A stretch of DNA of 56,664 nucleotides from Desulfuromonadales bacterium (GCA_016931615.1 JAFGEL010000101.1:1-56664); one strand, 5' to 3'; counted from the first letter of the stretch, positions 1 to 8,714 are shown. Notes: generated from the sequence alone by a model not told the origin. Program-made: numbers and translations.

Positions 1-1
1 G

Positions 2-1381
2 ATGTTGGTTAGAAAATTTGAAGCGGAAAATATGGCAGCGGCCCTCAATCAGGTTAAGAAAAGTCTCGGGCCCGAGGCACTGATACTCTCGACCCGGACG
101 CTGGGCAAGAAAGGTCTGGGCGTTCTCGGTAAACAGACCATCGAGGTGACGGCAGCGATCGAATCCCCGGCGATGAAGAGCAACCTGCGGCAGGCGGTTC
201 CCAGCCAGGAGCGCTCGACTGCAACCCTGGGCAAAGTGTCTGCCACCTACGGTCAGCGGGTTGAGACCCTCGCGGATGAACAGGTCTCCCTTTCCAGAGC
301 TGCGGCGCGTCAAACCCAGAAAGTCGAGGTTGCCGGTCATAATCTGGAGGATGAGGTCCGCCAGCTGCGCACACAATTGGAAGCACAGGACGTCGGCCAG
401 TTGAAGACGGAAATCAATCAACTGAAAGAGCTGATGCAGCAGTTGGCTCAGGCTCAGCCTGCGGCTCCCCTCCGTGAGGCTGTGACGCCAGGCCCGCTAC
501 CGACTGCTTTCGTGGCGCCGGCAGACAGAACAGCGTCCCGACCTCAGGTCAGTGCGCTGAAAACCGCAGCGGAACAGGCTCTGTCCGATCTGATCAGCAT
601 TCTGACCGAGCGCGGCATCGATCAGCAGGCTGCGGCGACCATCGCCCGTTTTGCTTCTCCGCAGATGAATGAGCGTCAGCGCCAGGAACCGGATCTATGT
701 CGGCAGTTCCTGAGCAACACCATCGCCGGTCTGGTGCAGACAACCGGTCCGCTGTGGCGGCCGGGAGAAGCCCAGAAAAGAGTTTCTCTGATCGGGGCGA
801 CCGGCGTCGGTAAAACCACGACAATTGCCAAACTGGCCGCCGAGGCGATCACCCAGAGTGGTGCCCGGGTGGCACTGGTAACGATCGATACCTACCGTAT
901 CGCTGCGGTTGAACAGCTCAAGGTTTACGGTGAAATCATGGGCCTGCCGGTTGAGGTTGTCCTTTCTCCGGAGCAACTGCAGGAAGCCTTTCGCCGTCAT
1001 CGGGACAAAGACCTGATTCTGATTGATACCGCAGGGCGCAGTCCACGGGACAACATGCGGATTGATGAGCTGAACGAATTTCTCGGTCAGGGAGCGGGAG
1101 TTGAAAACTGCCTGGTGCTTTCGGCACCGACGGATGAGCGCTTGCAGCAACAGACTCTCGAAGCTTTCAGCAGGCTGCCCCTGAGCCGGCTGATTTTTAC
1201 CAAGCTTGATGAGACCGATCGTTGCGGGGCGTTGATCAATATTCCTATCCGCAGCAATCTGCCTCTGGCCTATCTGACCAATGGACAGCAGGTTCCCGAG
1301 GACCTGCTGCTGGCGGAAGCCCAAAGCGTGGCTGAACTGGTGATGAGCTTAAGCGGGGAGACACGGAGGATCGCCGTATGA
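2..1381 (+). CDS. flhF: Flagellar biosynthesis GTPase FlhF
   Basis: SRP-family GTPase which, with FlhG, controls placement and number of polar flagella at the membrane. A variable N-terminal region (about residues 1-180, with a polar, probably coiled stretch near 110-150) precedes the N and G domains. The P-loop GATGVGKT is at 265-272, DTAG at 342-345 and TKLDE near 400. The length of 459 aa is normal for the family. Only one base precedes the ATG, so any upstream neighbour (usually flhA) is outside the window. The stop overlaps the flhG start as ATGA, suggesting coupled translation. Identity is firm; the role is taken from the family. Confidence 0.96.
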   Translation: MLVRKFEAENMAAALNQVKKSLGPEALILSTRTLGKKGLGVLGKQTIEVTAAIESPAMKSNLRQAVPSQERSTATLGKVSATYGQRVETLADEQVSLSRAAARQTQKVEVAGHNLEDEVRQLRTQLEAQDVGQLKTEINQLKELMQQLAQAQPAAPLREAVTPGPLPTAFVAPADRTASRPQVSALKTAAEQALSDLISILTERGIDQQAAATIARFASPQMNERQRQEPDLCRQFLSNTIAGLVQTTGPLWRPGEAQKRVSLIGATGVGKTTTIAKLAAEAITQSGARVALVTIDTYRIAAVEQLKVYGEIMGLPVEVVLSPEQLQEAFRRHRDKDLILIDTAGRSPRDNMRIDELNEFLGQGAGVENCLVLSAPTDERLQQQTLEAFSRLPLSRLIFTKLDETDRCGALINIPIRSNLPLAYLTNGQQVPEDLLLAEAQSVAELVMSLSGETRRIAV

Positions 1382-2274
1382 TCGGTGCTGCCATGGATCA
1401 GGCCGGAACCCTGCGAAATATGCGTGATCAGCTCGAGAGCAGCGCGGAACTGCACATGCCGATGACCCGCGTGTTGTCGATTACCAGCGGCAAAGGTGGT
1501 GTCGGAAAAACCGCCGTGGTGTCCAACGTTGCTGTAGCCCTGGCTCGCCAGGGAAAAAAAGTGCTGATTATCGACGCTGACCTGGGGTTGGCCAATGTTG
1601 ATGTGGTTCTCGGAATCTCGCCGCCCTACAACCTGAACCATTTTTTTAACGGTGAACGGACTCTCGCCGAGGTGATGGTGGAAGGTCCTCACGGCCTGAA
1701 GATTCTTCCCGCCGGTTCCGGGGTTCAGCAATACACGCGTCTCGACGGCCAGTTGAAGATGCGCCTGATCGAGTCTCTGGATGCCCTGGAGGAAAGCTTT
1801 GACGTGGTCCTGATCGATACCGAGGCGGGGATTTCCGACAATGTCACCTACTTCAATGTCGCCGCCCAGGATATCCTGGTGGTGACGACCCCGGAACCGA
1901 CAGCGATCACCGACGCATACGCGCTGATGAAACTGCTGTCGACGCAATATCATCAGAAACGCTTTCTGCTCGCCGTGAATTCGGTTCGCAATGCTGATGA
2001 GGGCCTGGATGTGTTTGAAAAACTGACCATGGTTTCCGGGCGTTATCTGGATATATTCCTCGATTATCTCGGCTGTATCCCCTTTGATAAAAAAATGCAC
2101 GAATCGGTCAGGCAGCAGAAAGTCATGATTGACCTTTATCCGGAACACAAAATCAGCAAGTCATTTCTTGAACTGGCCGATAACCTGGTCGGGGCACCGA
2201 TGAACAATCAGGCTCAAGGGACTCTGCAGTTTTTCTGGAAGCAGTTTCTCGGGGTCGGTACGGAGGCGAGTTGA
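1378..2274 (+). CDS. flhG: MinD-like ATPase FlhG (FleN), flagellar number regulator
   Basis: ParA/MinD-type ATPase that stimulates FlhF GTPase and limits flagellar number. The deviant Walker A motif GKGGVGKT is at residues 38-45, followed by the Walker A' region (IIDADLGLANVD) and a Walker B region (VVLIDTEAG). An N-terminal DQAGTLR segment matches the motif by which FlhG proteins activate FlhF. The start at 1378 has GGAGG eight bases upstream and overlaps the flhF stop. A second ATG at 1393 would begin directly at MDQA and cannot be excluded. The gene overlaps fliA downstream. Confidence 0.95.
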   Translation: MIGAAMDQAGTLRNMRDQLESSAELHMPMTRVLSITSGKGGVGKTAVVSNVAVALARQGKKVLIIDADLGLANVDVVLGISPPYNLNHFFNGERTLAEVMVEGPHGLKILPAGSGVQQYTRLDGQLKMRLIESLDALEESFDVVLIDTEAGISDNVTYFNVAAQDILVVTTPEPTAITDAYALMKLLSTQYHQKRFLLAVNSVRNADEGLDVFEKLTMVSGRYLDIFLDYLGCIPFDKKMHESVRQQKVMIDLYPEHKISKSFLELADNLVGAPMNNQAQGTLQFFWKQFLGVGTEAS

Positions 2275-3032
2275 TGACGATCTCTAACGGCTACGGGCTG
2301 CCGGGACCGGTGGAACGGGAAAAAATGATTGAGGCGCACCTGACCCTGGTCGACTTTCTTGTCGACCGGATGATGACCCAGGTGCCGGCCTTTGTCAGCC
2401 GGGATGATATTCGCAGCGCTGCCCTGATGGGGCTGATGGACGCGGCCAACCGCTTTGACCCGCGTCGCGGGGTTCTGTTCAAGACCTTTGCCGAACGCCG
2501 CATTCGCGGTTCAGTGTTTGATGAAGTGCGCCGTATGGACTGGTTTTCCCGCAGCTTGCGCGAAAAGCAGTCGCGCCTGAACAAGGTCACTGACGACCTG
2601 GCCAAAAAGCTCGGACGCTCACCTGAAGATCAGGAACTGGCCGCCGCTCTCGATATGGAGCTGGAAGATTTCCGCGAGCTGCAACTTCAGGTCAGCCAGC
2701 TCGGCTATGTCAGTCTGCACGAAAATATCGATGATCATGATGAAGGTGGCAAAAGCTTTATCGATAATCTTGAAGATACCCAACAGGCGAGTGCCCAGGA
2801 GCGCATGGAAGCGGGAGAATTGACCAAGGAGCTGGCCGGTTATCTTGAACAGTTGTCGGACAAGGAGCGCCTGGTGATTGCCCTGTTGTACTACGAAGAG
2901 CTGTCACAGAAGGAAATTTCTGAAGTTCTCGAGCTTTCCGAAGGGCGCATTTCCCAGTTGCACAGTCAGGCGCTTGCCAAGTTGAAAGTCAAGATGAAGC
3001 GCAGCATCAACGCCCTGCAGGTGGAGAACTGA
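2274..3032 (+). CDS. fliA: RNA polymerase sigma-28 factor FliA
   Basis: Flagellar sigma factor for late genes (flagellin, hook-associated proteins). Region 2 is recognisable around residues 60-95 (GLMDAANRFDPRRGVLFKTF and the following RRIRGSVFDEVRRMDW), region 3 in the middle, and region 4 near 195-235 (LSDKERLVIALLYYEELSQK onward). The ATG at 2274 overlaps the flhG stop (TGATG) and has GGAGG upstream; a TTG one codon earlier is less likely. Its anti-sigma factor FlgM is encoded at 9272, and four putative sigma-28 promoters with a shared layout lie in this window. Confidence 0.96.
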   Translation: MTISNGYGLPGPVEREKMIEAHLTLVDFLVDRMMTQVPAFVSRDDIRSAALMGLMDAANRFDPRRGVLFKTFAERRIRGSVFDEVRRMDWFSRSLREKQSRLNKVTDDLAKKLGRSPEDQELAAALDMELEDFRELQLQVSQLGYVSLHENIDDHDEGGKSFIDNLEDTQQASAQERMEAGELTKELAGYLEQLSDKERLVIALLYYEELSQKEISEVLELSEGRISQLHSQALAKLKVKMKRSINALQVEN

Positions 3033-3033
3033 A

Positions 3034-3417
3034 ATGGTCAGCTGGCCGTTGTTTGAGATCATTGTCACCACTGTCGCCCTGGTGGCCCTGCTGCTGAGTG
3101 CTCGTCAGGCTGTGGTGGTACGCAAGCTTAAACGCGAAATCACTCAGCTGCGCGCGCAACTGGAAGAAGAACACGACGTGCCAAAAGAGCCAAAGGTCAA
3201 TTTTTCAGCGAGCCTCAATCAGGCTGAACGCAAGACCCTGGTATCGGCCGAAGGTGCTGCTGCCCATGGGGATAAATACCGCTATGTGGCTTCCCTGGCT
3301 GATCAGGGTATCGATGCCAAGGGAATTGCCGCCGCTTTGCAGATGGCCCCGGCGGAAGTTGAACAACTGATTCAGCTGGCGCGGCTCAAGCAGCCGGAAA
3401 AGGCGGTCAAACATTAA
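3034..3417 (+). CDS. DUF2802-type membrane-anchored small protein
   Basis: A 127-aa protein with one N-terminal membrane helix (about residues 8-24), a charged, probably coiled-coil stretch (30-55), and a C-terminal helix-turn-helix-like segment (GIDAKGIAAALQMAPAEVEQ, near 93-112). This matches my memory of DUF2802 proteins encoded next to fliA in delta-proteobacterial flagellar clusters. The function is unknown. It starts one base after the fliA stop, so it is very likely cotranscribed with it. The final TAA lies inside a putative sigma-28 -35 element for the next genes. Confidence 0.75.
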   Translation: MVSWPLFEIIVTTVALVALLLSARQAVVVRKLKREITQLRAQLEEEHDVPKEPKVNFSASLNQAERKTLVSAEGAAAHGDKYRYVASLADQGIDAKGIAAALQMAPAEVEQLIQLARLKQPEKAVKH

Positions 3418-3442
3418 AGATCCCGAGTGCTCGGGTCGACGA
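3415..3442 (+). promoter_or_regulatory. Candidate sigma-28 promoter before flgF
   Basis: TAAA (3415-3418), a 16-base spacer and GTCGACGA (3435-3442) repeat the layout of the fliC promoter candidate. The spacer also contains the dyad CCCGAG-TG-CTCGGG, which could form a hairpin in read-through transcripts. The -10 half is weaker than at the other sites (GACGA rather than GATAA). Confidence 0.4.
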
Positions 3443-3476
3443 GTAAACCAGAGCCACGGTGGAATGGAGTCAAATA

Positions 3477-4202
3477 ATGGCAAGCGGAAAATATGGAGCG
3501 ATTTCAGGTTCAGTGGCGCGCATGAGGATGATGGAGACGATCACTGAACATATGGCTGGTGTCAGAACTCCGGCTTATAAGAAGGGAACGGTCACTTTCG
3601 AAGCAAAACTGGGTGAAGCCGCCTCCGGAATGATAACGCAAGCCAGTAATCAAAGCCGCATCACCAACGAAGAAATCGATTTTACTATCGGTGATCTGGA
3701 ATATACCGGAAGCCCTCTGGATCTGGCTATTAATGGAGAAGGCTTCTTTCAGATCCAGAAAGAGGATGGCTCCTTTGGTTATGCGCGCAAGGGAAATTTT
3801 CGTGTCACCCCTGAAGGTCTTTTGGTCAACAGCTACGGTAATGCCGTTTTAAGCTCTGAAGGGGATGAAATATTTTTACCGCATTCAGAGGTCAATATTC
3901 TCGTTGATGGTTCAATCTGGGATGGGCAGACACCTCTTGGAACCATCGGTTTATTCCGTTTCGATGACCTTCAAGCGCTGGAACGTAACGGCAATGAAAT
4001 ATTCGTTCCCAAAGAAGGGGTGGAGCCTGTTGCCCATCCTGAGCCACAGATCATTCAACGCAATCTGGAAGCTTCAAATGTCGATATGATGAAAACCATG
4101 TCCATGATGACAGCTAACCTGAGAGCTTACGAATCCCTTCAGAAAGCCCTGAAAATTTACAGTGATATGGATTCCAAAGCGGCTGAAATAGGGACATTGT
4201 AA
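3477..4202 (+). CDS. flgF: Flagellar basal-body rod protein FlgF
   Basis: Proximal rod protein of the flagellar axial family, 241 aa. It has the N-terminal rod signature (YGAISGSVARMRMMETITEH), a central segment LDLAINGEGFFQIQ typical of FlgF/FlgG, and a C-terminal heptad helix (NLEASNVDMMKTMSMMTANL) that packs in the rod. I chose ATG 3477 because TGGAG lies seven bases upstream; the in-frame GTG at 3459 has no such site. FlgF is exported by the flagellar type III system. flgG follows after 50 bases, so the two are probably one unit. Confidence 0.92.
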   Translation: MASGKYGAISGSVARMRMMETITEHMAGVRTPAYKKGTVTFEAKLGEAASGMITQASNQSRITNEEIDFTIGDLEYTGSPLDLAINGEGFFQIQKEDGSFGYARKGNFRVTPEGLLVNSYGNAVLSSEGDEIFLPHSEVNILVDGSIWDGQTPLGTIGLFRFDDLQALERNGNEIFVPKEGVEPVAHPEPQIIQRNLEASNVDMMKTMSMMTANLRAYESLQKALKIYSDMDSKAAEIGTL

Positions 4203-4252
4203 ATAATTTAACTTAGTTGAAAGTAGAGCAGTCATAAAAGAAGGAGACAGAG

Positions 4253-5038
4253 ATGATAAGGGCGTTATGGACAGCATCAACAGGAATGAAGGCACAACAG
4301 GTGAACATGGATGTCATAGCCAATAACCTGGCCAACGTCAACAGCTCCGGTTTTAAAAAGAGTCGTCCCGATTTTCAGGACATTCTTTATCAGACGAAGC
4401 GTGCCCCGGGGACTGGAATGGAAGGTGGACAGTCAACGACCGGTGTCCAGATCGGTCTGGGCTCACGGGTCGCAGCCGTGCAGAAGGTGTTTACAACGGG
4501 AGACTTCCAGCAGACGGAAAATGAGCTGGATCTGGCGATTGAAGGTCCGGGTTTTTTTCAGGTCAGCATGCCTGACGGAACCGATGCCTTTACGCGTTCT
4601 GGAGCCATGAAGAAAGATATCAATGGTCGACTGGTCACCTCCGATGGCTATCCCATTGTTCCCGAGGTTGTCATTCCCGAGGGGGCAACATCAGTTTCTG
4701 TCGGCAGTGATGGAACCGTTGAAGTAGTTCTGGATGGAGAAAGCACCCCTACGCAGGTTGGCAATATTGAACTGGTAAGGTTCGGTAACCCGTCCGGTCT
4801 AAGCAGTCTGGGGCGGAGCCTTTATGCTGAAACTCCGACGACCGGAGCGCCCCTCGCTGGGACTCCCGGTGAAGAAGGTTTCGGAACATTGTCCCAAGGA
4901 TTTCTGGAAGGTTCCAACGTCAATATCATGGAAGAAATGGTCAACATGATCGCCGGCCAACGGGCCTATGAAGTGAACTCCAAGGCCATTAAAACCGCCG
5001 ATGAAATGTTGTCGATGACCAACCAGCTGGTTCGCTAG
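4253..5038 (+). CDS. flgG: Flagellar distal rod protein FlgG
   Basis: Distal rod protein, 261 aa, the normal size. The N-terminus MIRALWTASTGMKAQQVNMD and the following NNLANVNSSGFKK are the classic FlgG signature, and the C-terminus (EGSNVNIMEEMVNMIAGQRA) forms the coiled-coil partner. AAGGAG precedes the ATG. It sits between flgF and flgA in the usual rod/ring order. Confidence 0.97.
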   Translation: MIRALWTASTGMKAQQVNMDVIANNLANVNSSGFKKSRPDFQDILYQTKRAPGTGMEGGQSTTGVQIGLGSRVAAVQKVFTTGDFQQTENELDLAIEGPGFFQVSMPDGTDAFTRSGAMKKDINGRLVTSDGYPIVPEVVIPEGATSVSVGSDGTVEVVLDGESTPTQVGNIELVRFGNPSGLSSLGRSLYAETPTTGAPLAGTPGEEGFGTLSQGFLEGSNVNIMEEMVNMIAGQRAYEVNSKAIKTADEMLSMTNQLVR

Positions 5039-5050
5039 TCAGGTGAATTG

Positions 5051-5758
5051 ATGAAGTATCTGCTCTGTCTCATATTTTTTCTGTCGCTGCCTTTGAGCGT
5101 TTGTGGCCAGACTGTGTCACAACAGGTTATTGATGGTCAGGAAATGGAACAGGTTCTGAGAGACTATCTGGAAGACCAATCTTCCCTGCTTCCCCATGTT
5201 GAATTGTGTCTCAAATCTCTCCAGTTGCCGGAAGCTTTCAATGTGCCGCAAGGACGGATTGAACACCAGGTGATACCGGCAAAACCCGGCGTGATGGGGA
5301 GCCGGAGGCTGACGCTGATGACCCGGGTCGATGGGAAGACGGTTGCAAATCAGTCGATTCGTGTTGATGTCGAAGCCCTGGCTGAAGTGGTTGTCGTTAC
5401 CTCAGCATTAAGACGGGGGCAGATTTTACAGGCGGATGATATTGACCTGAGGTATCAGGATATTTCGAAGTTAAAGGATCCGATTTTTGATGAAGACGAG
5501 GTTGTCGGTAAACGGTTGAAGCGTTCAGTGCGCCTCGGTGCTCCTTTGGAACGGCACCAGATTGAATTTCCTCCGGTCATCAAACGCGGTCAACGCGTGG
5601 TGATTCAGGCACAGGGACCCGGGTTGATGCTGACGGCGGCCGGAGAAGCACGTGAAGATGGCCGTTCCGGTGAACCCATCCGGGTGATGAACAGCAGTTC
5701 GCGTAAGGAAGTCCTTTGTCAGGTTATCGCACCGGGTCTGGTGCGGGTGGGGTTTTGA
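5051..5758 (+). CDS. flgA: Flagellar P-ring assembly chaperone FlgA
   Basis: Periplasmic chaperone for the P-ring protein FlgI. The 235-aa product starts with a Sec signal peptide (MKYLLCLIFFLSLPLSVCGQ) and ends with a SAF-like domain (from about residue 110: VVVTSALRRGQILQADDIDL) and a C-terminal FlgA region (VIKRGQRVVIQAQGPGL). ATG 5051 follows AGGTGA; the TTG one codon upstream is less likely. flgH follows after one base. Confidence 0.93.
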   Translation: MKYLLCLIFFLSLPLSVCGQTVSQQVIDGQEMEQVLRDYLEDQSSLLPHVELCLKSLQLPEAFNVPQGRIEHQVIPAKPGVMGSRRLTLMTRVDGKTVANQSIRVDVEALAEVVVVTSALRRGQILQADDIDLRYQDISKLKDPIFDEDEVVGKRLKRSVRLGAPLERHQIEFPPVIKRGQRVVIQAQGPGLMLTAAGEAREDGRSGEPIRVMNSSSRKEVLCQVIAPGLVRVGF

Positions 5759-5759
5759 T

Positions 5760-6452
5760 ATGTTGAAAACATGGTTGTGGGTGAGTCTGTTGATGCTGCT
5801 GCTGACGGCCTGCGCCGGTCCGGCGTCACGCGTTGATATCGATGCGGTTGAACCGATTGTTCCGATTGTTGCCGAGCCGGCTCCACCGCAGACGCCGGGA
5901 TCACTCTGGACAGAGAGCCGTGGCGGAATGTTCGGGGATATTAAAGGGCGCACAGTCGGCGATATCATCACCGTGGTGATCGTGGAAAATGCCAGTGCCA
6001 GCAAGGAGGCGAGTACGGCCACTGATCGTTCAAGCAGCATGTCCGCCGGGATTACGAATCTTTTCGGTCTGGAAAAATATATAACCCAGCTGGGGAATGA
6101 TGCGATCAGCCCGACATCACTCGTAAATGCAAGCACGACAAACGATTTTGAAGGCAGTGGCAAGACCCAGCGTAAAGAGCAACTAACGGCAACTCTGACG
6201 ACCCAGGTCGTCGAAGTTCTGCCGAATGGAAATTTGCGCGTCGAAGGCAACAAAACCGTAACCGTCAATAACGAAATGCAGATTGTCAAACTCAGCGGTA
6301 TTGTGCGGCAGGTGGATGTTTCTCCACGGAACATTGTTGATTCCAAGAACATTCTGAACGCGAGAATCGCCTATGTCGGAGAGGGCATCATCAGTGACAA
6401 ACAGCAGCAGGGGTGGCTGGTGCGGGCGTTGGATCAGGTCTGGCCGTTTTGA
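5760..6452 (+). CDS. flgH: Flagellar L-ring lipoprotein FlgH
   Basis: Outer-membrane L-ring protein, 230 aa. The N-terminus is a lipoprotein signal with lipobox LTAC (cysteine near residue 18). The core has family segments SLWTESRGGMFGDIKGRTVG and VVEVLPNGNLRVEGNKTVTV, and the C-terminus reads GEGIISDKQQQGWL. It starts one base after flgA. A 104-bp palindromic repeat separates it from flgI, which would otherwise be adjacent. Confidence 0.95.
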   Translation: MLKTWLWVSLLMLLLTACAGPASRVDIDAVEPIVPIVAEPAPPQTPGSLWTESRGGMFGDIKGRTVGDIITVVIVENASASKEASTATDRSSSMSAGITNLFGLEKYITQLGNDAISPTSLVNASTTNDFEGSGKTQRKEQLTATLTTQVVEVLPNGNLRVEGNKTVTVNNEMQIVKLSGIVRQVDVSPRNIVDSKNILNARIAYVGEGIISDKQQQGWLVRALDQVWPF

Positions 6453-6467
6453 AGGGAGAGGTTGATG

Positions 6468-6571
6468 AAAATAGCTCATCTGCTTCGTTATCCTCATCCC
6501 TCGACAACGACGTACTACAAAAGTACGTCTTGTGTGTCGAAATTTCGAATGCCTCGCATATGAACCATTTT
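6468..6571. repeat. Large imperfect palindrome (REP/MITE-like), copy 1
   Basis: The ends are near inverted repeats (AAAATAGCTCAT at 6468 against ATGAACCATTTT at 6560-6571, two mismatches), and the centre is a strong stem GACGTACT-acaaa-AGTACGTC (6509-6529). A diverged copy with the same architecture lies at 23896-24000. The short frame it contains shows no protein character. The element lies between flgH and flgI, and transcripts would fold it into a long hairpin. Confidence 0.75.
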
Positions 6572-6624
6572 GATTAACCTTTGACTGTTTGAGATTTGAA
6601 AATAGGGCCTTTAGGGAGCTCGTC

Positions 6625-7737
6625 ATGACAAAAATCGATATACGAAAACTGATGATTGCTGTGCTCTTACTGTGGAGCGTTCTGTTGCTCGCCACCGCAG
6701 AGGCTTCGCGAATCAAGGAACTGGCTCAACTTGAAGGGGTTCGTTCCAACCACCTGGTTGGCTACGGTCTTGTGGTCGGTCTCAACGGAACGGGAGACAG
6801 CTCCGATACACAGTTTACCTTTCAATCCCTGGTCAGCATGATGAATCATCTGGGCGTCGCAGTTGACCAGAATGAGATCGATGTGGCTAATGTCGCAGCG
6901 GTTATTGTCACGGCTGAGCTGCCCCCGTTCGCCAGGGCGGGAAGCTCCATTGATGTCGCGGTTTCCTCGATCGGAGATGCCGAGAATTTAGCCGGGGGAA
7001 CGCTGTTAATGACCCCTTTGAAGGCAGCGGATGGGAACATTTATGCCGTTGCGCAGGGAGCCCTGGTCAACGGTGCCCTGGCTTTCGGCGGAAAAGCGGC
7101 CAAGGTTCAGAAAAATCATCCGACTTCGGGGCGTATTCCTGATGGTGCCCTGATTGAACGTGAAGTCCCCTTTGTTTTCGGTGAAAAATCGGAACTTAAT
7201 TACCGCTTGAAGAATTCTGATTTCACTACGGTTGCCAGGATGACAAAGGTTGTCAATCAGCATTTCGGCGGTCAGTATGCGCGGTCATTGGATGCCGGAC
7301 AGATGCAGGTTCAGGTGCCTTCAGGATATCAGGATCAGGTTGTTGAATTTGTTGCCGAACTGGAGCGGCTCGACGTTGTTCCCGATACTCTGGCGCGTAT
7401 TGTCGTGAACGAAAAGACCGGAACCATCGTTATGGGTGACGGGGTCAGAATTTCGACCGTTGCCGTGTCTCACGGTAACCTTAATCTGGTGATCAGTGAA
7501 AAAGAACAGGTCTCTCAGCCTGATCCTTTCTCAGCAGGCGAGACGGTTGTCTCCCCGGAAACCCAGATCAATGTTGCTGAAGAAGAGGGTAACCTGGTGG
7601 TCCTTGAGCAGGGTGTGAGTATTGGTGAAGTCGCCTCCGCTCTCAATGCTATTGGAGCAACACCGCGCGACCTGATTGCGATTTTCCAGGCGATCAAGGC
7701 GTCTGGGGCGCTTTACGCAGATTTAGTCGTTTTATAA
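6625..7737 (+). CDS. flgI: Flagellar P-ring protein FlgI
   Basis: Periplasmic P-ring subunit, 370 aa from ATG 6625, which has AGGGAG six bases upstream; the longer frame from a TTG at 6589 has no support. An N-terminal signal peptide (about residues 1-27, ending ATAEA) precedes the hallmark SRIKELAQLEGVRSNHLVGY, then GLVVGLNGTGD. The C-terminus (ASALNAIGATPRDLIAIFQA) is also typical. It needs FlgA for folding. Confidence 0.96.
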   Translation: MTKIDIRKLMIAVLLLWSVLLLATAEASRIKELAQLEGVRSNHLVGYGLVVGLNGTGDSSDTQFTFQSLVSMMNHLGVAVDQNEIDVANVAAVIVTAELPPFARAGSSIDVAVSSIGDAENLAGGTLLMTPLKAADGNIYAVAQGALVNGALAFGGKAAKVQKNHPTSGRIPDGALIEREVPFVFGEKSELNYRLKNSDFTTVARMTKVVNQHFGGQYARSLDAGQMQVQVPSGYQDQVVEFVAELERLDVVPDTLARIVVNEKTGTIVMGDGVRISTVAVSHGNLNLVISEKEQVSQPDPFSAGETVVSPETQINVAEEEGNLVVLEQGVSIGEVASALNAIGATPRDLIAIFQAIKASGALYADLVVL

Positions 7738-7748
7738 AAACTGAATTA

Positions 7749-7942
7749 GCCACCAAGGCACCAAGTACTCCAAGAAAAACTTTTGAACTGAGAGGCACTG
7801 AGATGGGGAGAAAAGCATATTTTATTGGTTTTAAACCCCAAAAATATTTGATTTTGTTTGATCTTACTCAGTGATCTCTGCGGCCTCCGTGGTGAAGACA
7901 TTTTGAACTTGATTCTCCTGGTGTTCTTGGCGCCTTGGTGGC
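7749..7942. repeat. 194-bp element with 17-bp terminal inverted repeats
   Basis: The left end GCCACCAAGGCACCAAG (7749-7765) is the reverse complement, with one mismatch, of the right end at 7926-7942. There is no coding capacity. It fills the flgI-flgJ gap, and its right end abuts the flgJ ribosome-binding site (AAAGG at 7947). Related ends recur at 12573-12681 and, degenerate, near 14372-14575. This looks like a non-autonomous palindromic mobile unit, but no cognate transposase is visible. Confidence 0.7.
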
Positions 7943-7959
7943 CAAAAAAGGTTTAGATT

Positions 7960-8259
7960 ATGGATCCTAAAATCGATACGTCCCAGATGCTCAGTCAGGC
8001 GACAGCTCAAACTCCAAAACTCGTCAAGGGTCAGGACCCTGAAAAACTCAAAGAGGCTGCCCAGCAATTTGAAGCGGTTTTCATTCAGCAGATGTACAAG
8101 GAGATGCGCAAAACGATCCCGAATGATGGCCTGATCGAACGTGGCAACGCCGATGATATCTACAACCAGTTCCAGGATCTGGAAGCGGCGAAAATTACCG
8201 CTCAACAGGGGGGGATCGGTCTGGCTGAACTGATGATGCAGCAATTGATGAAGGAATGA
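7960..8259 (+). CDS. flgJ: FlgJ-type rod-binding protein, muramidase domain absent
   Basis: A 99-aa protein equivalent to the N-terminal rod-binding/capping half of FlgJ: KLKEAAQQFEAVFIQQMYKE (near 31-50) is the hallmark, followed by MRKTIP and the C-terminal GGIGLAELMMQQL. The peptidoglycan-hydrolase half found in enterobacterial FlgJ is missing, as is common in delta-proteobacteria, so another enzyme must open the cell wall. The stop overlaps the next start (ATGA). Confidence 0.92.
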   Translation: MDPKIDTSQMLSQATAQTPKLVKGQDPEKLKEAAQQFEAVFIQQMYKEMRKTIPNDGLIERGNADDIYNQFQDLEAAKITAQQGGIGLAELMMQQLMKE

Positions 8260-8591
8260 TGAGTTTTTCAGGCCGGTCTATGTTCCGGGTGTTGTTGTTT
8301 TTGTTGTTAACGTCCCTTCCTGTTCGCGCCGAATATGTCAGAGTCCCCGTTACGTCCGTAAGGGCCTTCCAGGAACCTGCCCAGAAGAACGACTGTGGCT
8401 ACGATAAGGTTTATTACCAGGTGAAGGGCAAGGTTTTTTATAAAGTCGTTAAGAAATGCAAAGTACGAGATTTTAAAGAAACAGCTTATCTCTGTTGTAC
8501 CATCTTTAAAGGAAAACACGTCTGTAAAGCTTACAATGAACCTGTTGAATACCTGGAAGTGTGGGATGACCATGGCTATCCGGATCGTTAG
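8256..8591 (+). CDS. Small secreted cysteine-containing protein, unknown function
   Basis: Not recognised. It encodes 111 aa, or about 103 if translation starts at ATG 8280. A hydrophobic N-terminal signal (MFRVLLFLLLTSLPVRA) is followed by a short basic and aromatic mature region with five cysteines (NDCGY, KKCKV, YLCCTI, HVCKA), which suggests periplasmic disulfides. It overlaps flgJ by four bases, so translation is coupled to rod assembly genes. The 120-bp gap after it holds a late-gene promoter, so it is probably the last gene of the flgF-flgJ unit. Confidence 0.6.
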   Translation: MMSFSGRSMFRVLLFLLLTSLPVRAEYVRVPVTSVRAFQEPAQKNDCGYDKVYYQVKGKVFYKVVKKCKVRDFKETAYLCCTIFKGKHVCKAYNEPVEYLEVWDDHGYPDR

Positions 8592-8653
8592 AGGCCTGTT
8601 CAGTGCCTCGCTTCCTGTCCTGTAAAAAAGCCTCTCAGTGACAAAATATTTAC

Positions 8654-8681
8654 TAAAGTAAATTCCTTTTCAGGTCGATGA
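8654..8681 (+). promoter_or_regulatory. Candidate sigma-28 promoter for the flgM-flgN-flgK-flgL unit
   Basis: TAAAG (from 8654), a 16-base spacer after TAAA, and GTCGATGA (8674-8681). Spacer length and GTCGA core match the fliC site. It lies 33 bases before the first gene of the late operon, the expected place for a FliA-dependent start. Confidence 0.6.
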
Positions 8682-8714
8682 ATCTTCCAAAGAGTTCTCA
8701 ATGGAGGAGACGTT

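Noticed and set aside
1270-2148. 292-codon open frame on the minus strand across flhG
   Set aside because: It is a shadow of flhG codon usage; no ribosome-binding site and no recognisable protein features, while the + strand gene has clear motifs.
5525-6352. 275-codon minus-strand frame over flgA/flgH
   Set aside because: Antisense to two conserved genes, Ser/Thr-rich translation typical of a shadow frame.
6464-6564. Short frame starting ATG 6464 between flgH and flgI
   Set aside because: It lies almost wholly inside a palindromic repeat, and the translation follows the repeat, not a protein pattern.
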